From Chrysogorgia sp. JL179-B06 (lineage: Eukaryota > Cnidaria > Anthozoa > Scleralcyonacea > Chrysogorgiidae), in assembly GCA_035772405.1 (NCBI GenBank), contig JAYKKM010000506.1, forward strand, positions 165,001 through 229,000: DNA of 64,000 nt, read 5' to 3'. The translations under genes were made by a program, and so were the position numbers. Numbering within the stretch: the first letter of the stretch is position 1; every line of letters starts with the position of its first letter. The notes below the pieces were generated by a model that did no database searches, was not told where the DNA came from, and saw only the letters and a list, made by a program, of their open reading frames with translations. This document shows positions 10,973 to 19,225 of this stretch, piece after piece.

Positions 10973-11437
10973 CAGTTGCTGACAGTGAAAATTGTATAAA
11001 CAAAATGAAAGTCATGTCATTATACGCAACAAGATGGATAATAATTTCAGAACTACTCATTGTTGAAATATACCGTGCAGGTATGTTGTTAGAAATTTTA
11101 TAAGCTTTCATTTGATGTATAGCTCAGGTTTTCGCGTTATGTGAAACTTTTTAAAATATCCAAAACGTTCGTAACATTGTTCGTGATAATATAACATTTA
11201 CTTCTCGCAGGTAATGTAGAATTTCAGGTGGGTTTTTTTCAACTATACTTAACGCACAACCTTGAACAATATGTCAAACAAAAGCAAATGAAAAATGCTA
11301 TTCGAGGTAGAAATTTTAGGAATCTAGCGAAACGGAAAGTACTTTAAAAATTGGAAAACATCTGCCATTTTGGTTTAGTTCGCAAGAAAGATGGTGGCGA
11401 ATACGAGCCTAACGTTCACAACATTTGTGGTCATATA

Positions 11438-11600
11438 ATAAACTACTTATTGACCTCGCTTGTTCGGTCTGTACTAGTGAAATATCGGACCTCCGTTTTC
11501 TGCACGGACTTCGGCTCGCTGCGCTCGCTCGGTCCGTACTAAAAACATCGGTCCGATATTTCACTAGTACAGACCTCACGCTCGGTCAATAAGTAGTAAA
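11438..11600. mobile_element. Foldback MITE
   Basis: ACTTATTGACC followed by GTACTAGTGAAATATCGGACC on the left is mirrored by GGTCCGATATTTCACTAGTAC and GGTCAATAAGT on the right. Arms are about 50 bp and the spacer holds a second small palindrome rich in GCTCGCTGCGCTCGCTC. The + frame starting at 11351 runs partly into it and is not a gene. Confidence 0.75.
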
Positions 11601-11665
11601 TACTGCATACATGTATATCATATATGTATATAAAGTAAATGGTTTGAACCTAGGAGTATCATTAG

Positions 11666-12260
11666 ATGTGTGAAGTTGATCGTCCAGGTTGTTGTAGTCT
11701 TGAGAAAGACTGTTGTTGGTGACTGACGTTTCGACGGCCTCAGCGGCGGTCATCTTCAGAGTCAAGAATTAAAGCGTGTTTTCAGGGTTTGCCTATATAT
11801 ACGTCTGGTTCTCGGCTGAATGTAACGCCTTTAACACAAACTACAAACAGCGACTTACATTAGAAAGTTGGTATACCAACTTGGAACATAAACCACTTAA
11901 CAGATCACAACAATTACCGATACCATACAAAAGACTTCTTCGCACGCACCAACGAACAATAGACCTACCGACAAACAATATACCTACGCTTAACGCATGA
12001 CATCCACTCACATTGATTATGACACAAACAACCGACGAGGAACGATATTGGCCCACGCTTAACGCTTAACGCATGACGCAACACCCACTCACACTAATTA
12101 TGCCACAAACAAACGATGACGTAATGAACCAGACGTGTATATAGGCAAACCCTGACAAACACGATTTATTTGACTCTGAAGATGACCGCCGCTGAGGCCG
12201 TCGAAACGTCAGTCACCAACAATAGTCTTTCTCAAGGCTATTACGCCCTTTGCCTACTGT
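11666..12260. mobile_element. Penelope-like/HHR-type inverted repeat pair
   Basis: A 45-base motif on the minus strand at 11719-11763 and again on the plus strand at 12172-12218 reads CTGAAGATGACCGCCGCTGA followed by GGCCGTCGAAACGTCAGTC. It fits a hammerhead-ribozyme-like core (see findings). Inside the pair a second inverted repeat, GGGTTTGCCTATATATACG with TGTATATAGGCAAACCC, flanks about 330 bp with no gene. The arrangement is repeated downstream (15775-16410) and, without the interior, at 53035-53240. Similar motifs are known to me from Penelope-like retroelement ends; the assignment is inference. Confidence 0.55.
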
Positions 12261-12780
12261 CTCGTACTTGCTCTTATCATAATTCTTTAGATATTTATCT
12301 GATATTTATAGTGTTAAATATTGGTTCATATAGTACGAGATCATTATAATATTCTAAAGAAGTTCACGTTTGTGTTACTCATGTTTATAAACATGAAAAT
12401 ATGTCTATCTAAAATATTATTTAACAAGAGGTTTTACCTGACACTGTCTTTGAACAAGCAATCTCTATGTTTTATATTGTATCACTATTATTATAACTAT
12501 AGACATTAAACACTGATTTATTTTATTTCATTTCTTTTGTTTTAAAATTTATTACCCAAAATTTATAATGCAACAAAAAAACAACTTACTCAAACTTTTA
12601 CCGCCAAAAATTTAGCTTACCCACCCATTTCTCTTCGTTACCAACCCCAGCCATAAATAACGTAGTGCATTATAAACAGATTCAGGTGCTTCGCGATCTA
12701 CACAGCCTTCTAGTCTCACCAATTCCTGAAATTTTCTTTAATATATTATATATCTATTTGTTTATCCCACCATATACAAG

Positions 12781-13437
12781 GTGACCAATGCCGAGTGGTA
12801 TAACGTTTACACCATCTTGATGTGCTTCGTATTGCCCGTATTTATCATGATCACCTCGTACTCACTGCTGTTCCGTACCGCCACGAAACACTCCCGCCTC
12901 AACGTACGCTTCAACAAGAACCTCCAAGCAAGCTGGTCGAGTCAACTGAAAACCATCGTGACCTTATTGATCGTCACCGGCCTCTTCGTTGTCGCATGGG
13001 CGCCCTTCTTCACCTACATCGCCCTAGCACGGTACCTACCAAGCGCGCTGCCCAGCTCCATCGAAGGCAGGACCCACCTGTGGCGCTTCGTCAAGTGGAT
13101 GCACTACTGCAACAGCTCACTGAACCCGTTCGTCTACGCCTTCCGCAACAGGGAATTCAACTATTCCTTCAAGATGATCTTCCACGCGTGCATCAAGTGC
13201 AAGAGATGCGACGAGGTGAACAGACAGTTGAAGAGCTCAAGACGTCATCTCGGTGTGCGGCTGCACACCCGTGGTGGTAACTCCAGGAACTCGTTATCTC
13301 AAAACGTACAATCTCGTATGATGACACACAGGGACAGTCTGAATGATTCATCCAGGTCAAGCATACGACAAACCGAGATCGTTCGACTTAATGACGTTAA
13401 TCAGAACGAAATCCAGTTGAGTGTTATCGGCGAGTGA
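12781..13437 (+). CDS. Aminergic-like class A GPCR, gene A, exon 2 (TM5-TM7, tail)
   Basis: The acceptor is CATATACAAG|GTGACC at 12780/12781 and the exon joins exon 1 in phase 0 (…PYNK|VTNAEW…), giving residues 175-392. TM5 has P193 (5.50) but T185 and C189 at 5.42 and 5.46, so the serine pair of catecholamine receptors is absent. TM6 reads FVVAWAPFF with W247 (6.48), P249 (6.50) and F250/F251. TM7 reads NSSLNPFVY with W280 (7.40), Y283 (7.43) and N289-P290-xx-Y293. Helix 8 is FRNREF, followed by Cys 311, 314 and 317, possible palmitoylation sites. The Ser/Arg-rich tail is about 75 residues. The second extracellular loop is only about 12 residues with no cysteine. The intron is 4279 bp. Confidence 0.9.
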   Translation: MTNAEWYNVYTILMCFVLPVFIMITSYSLLFRTATKHSRLNVRFNKNLQASWSSQLKTIVTLLIVTGLFVVAWAPFFTYIALARYLPSALPSSIEGRTHLWRFVKWMHYCNSSLNPFVYAFRNREFNYSFKMIFHACIKCKRCDEVNRQLKSSRRHLGVRLHTRGGNSRNSLSQNVQSRMMTHRDSLNDSSRSSIRQTEIVRLNDVNQNEIQLSVIGE

Positions 13438-13460
13438 AATTTCATGACGACCGGACATCT

Positions 13461-14818
13461 AGTTAGTTAGTTAGTCACTTTATTTGAGTGTCAAAAGCTT
13501 ATAGCCGGCCACAAGTAGCCTACTAATTGGGGACACTAGACAAAGGATTAATACAAATTGTTAAACTAGGTTAATCTTAAATATTAGGTTGTTACTTTAT
13601 ATATACACAGATAGAAACAAATAACCTAATAAAATATTAAATTACGTAGTACATAGATGACAGCAAGTACAAGAGTTATCTGTTAGTGATGTAAGGTCTT
13701 TAGTTCTTATTCTTGCCTTAAATGCTGCTAGAGAAATTATTTGCCTATCTAGACTATCCAATTTTGACCAAAGCTTTGGCCCAAAATACCTTAAAGAATG
13801 TTTTCCGAATCTTACGGTATTAAACATTGGAATAAAAAAATCGGAATTCCTTAAATTGTAGCTGGAAGGTGTGTTGCTGAAAAGATTAATTATGTTTATC
13901 GGGAGTAATCCATGCTTAACTTTAAACATAAGTTTGCAACATCTTGAAGTCGTCTGTTATTCAAATTTGTTAGTTTTGCCCGGACCAGCAGCTCATCGTA
14001 TGGACACCTCCAGTCATCAAATACTGCTCTCAATCCCCGTTCATTTACTCTCTCCAATTTCCTTTTATCCGAACTCTTACAAAAGTGCCACACAAGGCTG
14101 CAATATGTTAAATAGGGTAGTATTGCGGTTTTATATATCGTCAGTTTTGCCTTCACTGGAATTAATTTCCGCACCTCATCAGGACCCCGATGCGCTGGCT
14201 GGCCTTCTTACAGGTAATTGATATATGTTCACCGAATGACAGATTCATGTCAATTACTACACCCAGCAACTTGATCTCCTCTTTTTGTTCAACCCTAAAA
14301 TGATCTATATCGATATCCAACCGCTGATCAGTTTTAGGTAGGATCATTGCTTGATATTTCTTCAAGTTTCCCTTAAGAAAATTTCTACTATACCAGTCTG
14401 AGATTTGCTTTCCATCTTCATTTATTCCCAATATTGCTTCTTCTGGATCTTCGTGAGCATAGTATAATTGATGGTCATCAGCATACGCTGATAACCAACT
14501 CTTACGATCGAAATAAAACAAATCATTTTGATATATATTCCATAAAGTTGGACCTAAAGCAGACCCTTGAGGACATCCCCTGCTAACTTCGCTCCAACTA
14601 CTTGTTTCCTGTCCAACTCTTGTTCTATTCTCGCGCTCAGTGAAGTAAGATTTTATCAAGTCCAATGCATTCTTAGAAAGACCGTAGGCATTGAGCTTAG
14701 CTAACAGAAGGATAGGGTGCATTGAATCAAACGCTTTACTCATATCAGTTGTTAATATTCCAACAGTCTGTCCCATATCCCTAGCCCTCCTCCAATCCTC
14801 AACCAGTCGAATAAGAGT
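13461..14818 (-). mobile_element. 5'-truncated LINE in 3' flank of gene A
   Basis: The minus-strand frame at 14776-14162 is a reverse transcriptase: TTDMSKAFDS (first catalytic Asp), SRGCPQGSALGPTLWNIY and the catalytic AYADDHQLYY box. It continues after a frameshift in frames at 14174-13896 (ILPYLTYCSLVWHF) and 13929-13642 (YFGPKLWSKL). The 3' end is a short (AACT)n tail facing 13461. Endonuclease and N-terminal RT parts are absent. Gene B lacks this insert: there the post-stop sequence runs from CCGGACATCTC straight to CACACGGTTTGTGG, so the insertion postdates the duplication. The catalytic Asp pair is intact but the copy is broken by frameshifts and truncation. Confidence 0.88.
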
Positions 14819-14890
14819 TCACACGGTTTGTGGTATAGGGTGTGATACGCGTTGACTGAACTCAGACCAGCAGCACAAGATAGTGGCAGA

Positions 14891-15365
14891 AAGACTGGAT
14901 CGAGCAACTATTGTTTGATGCTGCGAAAAAATGAAGCCGGGAATATTTCGTGGCGGCCATCTTGAAGTGACCACGCTATATAGTTTTACTGCGGGCGACA
15001 GAAACTATCTATCTCTGATCTTTTAAGATGCTAAAATGAATCAGTTGTCGAAGGATTTCCCATAACTTAGAACATAAACTACGGCTTCATTACAATAACT
15101 ATGAAGCCGGGATTAGCGAGTGGCGGCCATATTGGAGTGACCTAATTCCGGCTTGACCAGTAGGTACTATTATGGAGCCGTAGTTTGTGTTCTAAATTAT
15201 GGGAAAACCTTGGACAACTGATTCATTTTAACATCTTAAAAGATCAGAAACAGATAGTCTCTGTCTCCTATAGTAAAACTATATAACGTGGTCACTTCAA
15301 GATGGCCGCCACGAGCTACTTCCTGGCTTCATTTACTGAACAATAGTTGCTCGATGCAGTCTTTA
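14891..15365. mobile_element. 475-bp palindromic foldback element, copy 2
   Basis: Both terminal words are present: AAGACTGGATCGAGCAACTA at the left and its near reverse complement AGTTGCTCGATGCAGTCTTT at the right. Arms of about 220 bp pair imperfectly around a centre near 15135. It is inserted just after AGTGGCAGA in the gene A 3' flank, a point that is uninterrupted beside gene B (near 52185). Confidence 0.85.
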
Positions 15366-15404
15366 TTTAGAGATCAGTGATTTAGCCCCATTATATATAA
15401 CTAA

Positions 15405-16512
15405 TTCAAGCTCTTTTTAAGATACTCCGTTTTGGCATAGTTATGGTTTTGGTTGTGGTAAATGAAGTTTAGTGGATGAACCTCTTAGGTTATAATGGAA
15501 AGAAGTATTTGACTTAGTAAAAATAAGTTTTTGGTGCTAAATCGTCGGTAATTTTGTACATTAGTTTGGCTATAAATGCACCTTCAAAGGTTTCATCCAA
15601 GCTCATTTAGAGCAATTTTCGACTGACCAATGCAATGACCATGTTCATTTTTACTACCCATAAGGAAACACTGAATTTTTCTTCTACCCAACCATCACTA
15701 GATGATACAACCATATATATGTTATACTGCATACATGTATATCATATATGTATATATAAAGTAAATGGTTTGAACCTAGGAGTATCATTAGATGTGTGAA
15801 GTTGATCGTCCAGGTTGTTGTAGTCTTGAGAAAGACTGTTGTTGGTGACTGACGTTTCGACGGCCTCAGCGGCGGTCATCTTCAGAGTCGTAGTGAATTA
15901 TCGTAGTGAATTTGTTGTATTTAATGTGTGTTGTATATCGCTATGTATCTTTAAAGTGACTGTTAAATCGTACTTGCTTTGGGGCCGCAGTAATTGGCAC
16001 TAGCTGTTGCTGTTACCCAGCCTATTGTCTTAATGTCTGTATTTATGTTTGTAATGTATATGGCAAAGTTATTAAAATTAAAATTAAAATTAAAATTAAA
16101 TTAAAATTAGTCAAGTAAAGCGTGTTTGTCAGGGTTTGCCTATATATACGTCTGGTTCTCGGCTGAATGTATCGCCTTTAACACAAAACTACAAACAGCG
16201 ATCTTACATTAGAAAGTTGGTATACCAACTTGGAACATAAACCACTTAACAGATCACAACAATTACCGACACCATACAAAAGACTTCTTCGCACGCACCA
16301 ACAAACAATAGACGGTAGGTTTGTCGGTAGGACAAACAATATACCCACGCTTAACGCATGACGCGACACCCACTCACATTGATTATGACACAAACAACCG
16401 ATGATAAACATATCAGTTCTAGTGTTTCGCGATCTACACAGCCTTCTAGTCTCACCAATTCCTGAAATTTTCTTTAATATATTAACTATTTGTTTATCCC
16501 ACCATATACAAG
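15405..16512 (+). repeat. Partial tandem duplicate of the gene A intron
   Basis: Sequence from TTTAAGATACTCCG onward repeats the 3' part of the gene A intron (10605-12780) and leads into a second exon 2. Three notable parts lie inside. A decayed LINE remnant on the minus strand (about 15537-15665) matches the better copy at 53255-53510. A minus-strand hammerhead-like motif lies at 15844-15889, with the partner intron palindrome from 16126. A further insert lies at 15890-16115. The foldback of 11438-11600 is absent here. Confidence 0.8.
15890..16115 (+). mobile_element. LINE 3' end with (TTAAAA)n-like tail
   Basis: This segment interrupts the duplicated intron; the other copy reads CAGAGTCAAGAATTAAAGC without it. 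It ends in GTATATGGCAAAG and then about six TTAAAA/TTAAA units, which looks like the 3' UTR and tail of a short, strongly 5'-truncated LINE. No coding sequence remains. Confidence 0.5.
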
Positions 16513-17016
16513 GTGACCAATGCCGAGTGGTATAACGTTTACACCATCTTGATGTGCTTCGTATTGCCCGTATTTATCATGATCACCTCGTACTCACTGC
16601 TGTTCCGTACCGCCATGAAACGCTCCCGCCTCAACGTACGCTCCAACAAGAACATCCAAGCAAGCTGGTCGAGTCAACTGAAAACCATCGTGACCTTATT
16701 GATCGTCACCGGTCTCTTCGTCGTCGCATGGGCGCCATTCTTCACCTACATCGCCCTAGCGCGGTACCTCCCAAGGGCGCTGCCTAGCTCCATCGAAGGC
16801 AGGACCCACCTGTGGCGCTTCGTCAAGTGGATGCACTACTGCAACAGCTCACTGAACCCGTTCGTCTACGCCTTCCGCAACAGGGAATTCAACTATTCCT
16901 TCAAGATGATCTTCTACGCGTGCATCAAGTGCAAGAGATGCGACGAGGTGAACAGACAGTTGAAGAGCTCAAGACGTCATCTCGGTGTACGACTGCACAC
17001 CATCAATAAAAAGTAA
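16513..17016 (+). CDS. Second copy of GPCR exon 2 (exon 2b), 3'-truncated
   Basis: This copy has the same acceptor (CATATACAAG|GTGACC) and an open phase-0 frame for TM5, TM6, TM7 and helix 8, with WAPFF and NPFVY intact. It differs from exon 2 of gene A at about ten residues. It diverges after GVRLHT, ending INKK and a stop at 17014-17016. That stop is the first codon of the inserted MITE (17014-17323), so most of the cytoplasmic tail, about 55 residues, is lost. No exon 1 lies between 13438 and 16513. It may be a pseudo-exon or an alternative last exon spliced to the exon 1 donor at 8501, which would give a 341-residue receptor. The frame is undisturbed, so decay is not evident. Confidence 0.6.
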   Translation: MTNAEWYNVYTILMCFVLPVFIMITSYSLLFRTAMKRSRLNVRSNKNIQASWSSQLKTIVTLLIVTGLFVVAWAPFFTYIALARYLPRALPSSIEGRTHLWRFVKWMHYCNSSLNPFVYAFRNREFNYSFKMIFYACIKCKRCDEVNRQLKSSRRHLGVRLHTINKK

Positions 17017-17323
17017 TATAATGTTTGCGGGTATTTCTTTTGTTCTCACAGGGCCATTAACAACTGATATACCTCATTATACCATTTTTGCTAATCTTAC
17101 CTCCGTTGACGACAAACCAGGTCTGATTAGAACTAATCATACCCGGTTTGACGCCAACGGAGGTACGATTACGAAAAATGAATTTTAATCAAATCATCAT
17201 TCAAAGACTCAACACGAGGTCGAGGAACCTCGTCAGAAATTTCGCCAAAATTAATTTTGATACGGTAGATTAGTTGTTAATGGCCCTGTGAGAACAAAAG
17301 AAATACCCGCAAACATTATATTA
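17014..17323. mobile_element. 310-bp MITE with 51-bp terminal inverted repeats
   Basis: The first 51 bases (17014-17064, starting TAATATAATGTTTGCGGG) are an apparently perfect reverse complement of the last 51 (17273-17323). The ends read TA, so a TA target duplication as in Tc1/mariner elements is possible. The interior holds another imperfect hairpin: CCTCCGTTGACGACAAACC pairs with GGTTTGACGCCAACGGAGG. There is no transposase. Insertion truncated exon 2b. The + frame across it is a shadow. Confidence 0.88.
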
Positions 17324-17329
17324 CAAAGG

Positions 17330-17446
17330 AATAGCATAAAAAGAGGGGCATTAACCATTAAACGTCCCCATCGATTCGGGTCATTTAGTAAAATTCACCC
17401 GAATCGAGCGGGACGTTTAATAGCTAATGCACCTTTTTATGCTATT
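17330..17446. repeat. 117-bp near-perfect hairpin
   Basis: The left arm begins AATAGCATAAAAAGAGG and the right arm ends CCTTTTTATGCTATT. Arms of about 52 bp pair with few mismatches, through ATTAAACGTCCC/GGGACGTTTAAT and CGATTCGGGT/ACCCGAATCG, around a loop of about 15 bases. It sits 6 bp beyond the MITE. It may be a minimal foldback element. Confidence 0.8.
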
Positions 17447-17584
17447 ACTTATAATAAACATATAGTTGAGATACTGACCGTGTTCTGACCTTCGAAAGTA
17501 CATCCCATCTCATTGAAATTCGTCTTCAAAAGAGCCAAAATATTCGACAGTGAAAGCCTCCATTTTGAAGTTGCTAGTATTTGT

Positions 17585-17930
17585 AGTATATTAAAACTTT
17601 ATTTAAGCACGCTGGCGGTGTGCAAAACATTTACAAAAATACAAGTATATATAATATTTAAAATATGAACAAATCTACCCTAATACTAATCTACAATACA
17701 ATATATAATAATTTTAAAAAAAGTTTCTAAAAGTCTAAAAATAATTGAATTTAACAATACACGCGAGAGGCAATTCCGGAGTTGAAGGAATGGTATGATT
17801 TACAATCGCGTAAATCAGTGGGAAGAGTATTCCACACTTTTGCTCCGCTGTATAAGAAAAGCTTTTTTTTAGTTATTCTGTTTTTGGCAGAGGCAACTGC
17901 AGGGAGGTAACAGAACTATAAGGTTGTAAT
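17585..17930 (-). mobile_element. LINE 3' fragment
   Basis: On the minus strand, 17880-17760 reads FLYSGAKVWNTLPTDLR and then a short tail to a stop, the usual C terminus of CR1/jockey-like LINEs. An AT-rich 3' UTR follows to about 17585. Upstream coding sequence is lost. Confidence 0.7.
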
Positions 17931-18239
17931 TAAATACTCCAGAATTTGTAATGAAATGGACTGCTAGGCAACTTGGTGCCATATCATTGAGTATCTTAAA
18001 GTGCCCCTAACCTCAAAATTTTGTATTGTCTTATTTGGAAGAACTTTTAAAATGATAAAGTAACTTCTTTTGAAGATTTTCACTTCTTCGCTTTCTTTGT
18101 GAGATATATCAGTTTGTTTGATATGCAAATATCTGAGGTTATGGGCACTTTAAACATATGTTTTGCTTTCAATTTTTCTTCTCTGAGTTTCTAATGTTTC
18201 CCATCCGAAGGCGGCTAATGCCTCCAGGTGCGGAACATC

Positions 18240-18368
18240 ATTACTCATGCGCATTATGACGTATTTGTGCGTGACGCACATATGCGTAACGTAGATCTGC
18301 GTCACGCACAAAGTACACTTCAAATGTCTACGATGTTTTGTGTGCGTCACGCACAAAGTACACTTCAA
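18240..18368. repeat. Minisatellite outlier (43/73-bp family)
   Basis: Two or three degenerate units contain GTGCGTGACGCACA, GTGTGCGTCACGCAC and AAGTACACTTCAA, in the opposite orientation to the main array at 18815-19222. The minus-strand frame over it is a repeat shadow. Confidence 0.8.
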
Positions 18369-18579
18369 TAAAATAATTCAAATAAAATAAAATAATTCAA
18401 TGTTTTTCACTTCGTAATCTATGCGAAAGAAGAAATTGGAACACGATAAGCAACTCTAATATAAACGAACGTGGTTTAGATAGGTTTGGCTTACATCTCA
18501 ACCGCACAGGTAGGTGTTAATTAGGTTCTTAGCAAAAAGGGCACATACGGCGTTTTTAGTATTAACTATTCTAATTCTC

Positions 18580-18790
18580 TAAATGAAGATACTGTCTGTC
18601 TTGCTTCTCAAAAAGATAACCTTTTAAATAATCAATTCGCAAGTATACCTATAAAAGGCTTGACCTTATTTTATATTCTTGCCGGCCTAATTGTTCCCGT
18701 ACTTCAGTTGATCTAATTTCGTAGCCAGAACGCGTAATTATCTTCCTTCCTTATTTTGAAGTTTTTGAAATTTATCTTTAAGACTTTTAT
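18580..18790 (-). mobile_element. Decayed LINE fragment
   Basis: Minus-strand translation gives KFQKLQNKEGR, then after a frameshift IITRSGYEIRSTEVREQLG. This matches the LQNRAARIITRSGYEIRS block of the same LINE class as the 1683-2380 fragment. It is heavily frameshifted. The segment 18375-18580 shows no recognisable gene. Confidence 0.6.
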
Positions 18791-18814
18791 TACAATTATG
18801 TGATACAATACAAT

Positions 18815-19222
18815 TGTGTGCGTCACGCACACATGTGCGTAGACACTTGAAGTGTACTATGTGCGTTACGCACACATGTGCGTAGACACTTGAAGTGTAC
18901 TATGTGCGTCACGCACACATGTGCGTAGACACTTGAAGTGTACTATGTGCGTCACGCACACATGTGCGTAGACACTTGAAGTGTACTATGTGCGTCACGC
19001 ACACATGTGCGTAGACACTTGAAGTGTACTATGTGCGTCACGCACACATGTGCGTAGACACTTGAATGTACTTTGTGCGTCACGCACACATGTGCGTAGG
19101 ACACTTGAGGTGTACTTTGTGCTTCACGCACACATGTGCGTAGACACTTGAAGTGTACTTTGTGCTTCACGCACACATGTGCGTAGACACTTGAAGTGTA
19201 CTTTGTGCGTGACGCACATGTG
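18815..19222. repeat. 43-bp minisatellite, about 9.5 copies
   Basis: Units repeat every 43 bp (for example AGACACTTGAAG at 18841 and 18884). Each unit is a chain of near-palindromes: GTGCGTCACGCAC, CACATGTG and ACACTTGAAGTGT. The array directly abuts the start of the 184-bp satellite. The minus-strand frame through it is a repeat translation, not a protein. Confidence 0.95.
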
Positions 19223-19225
19223 CCT

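Noticed and set aside
18815..19222. Regular 43-bp units as a CRISPR array, or the minus-strand 74-codon frame as a peptide gene
   Set aside because: There are no unique spacers; the whole unit repeats. The peptide is a direct translation of the repeat and the genome is animal.
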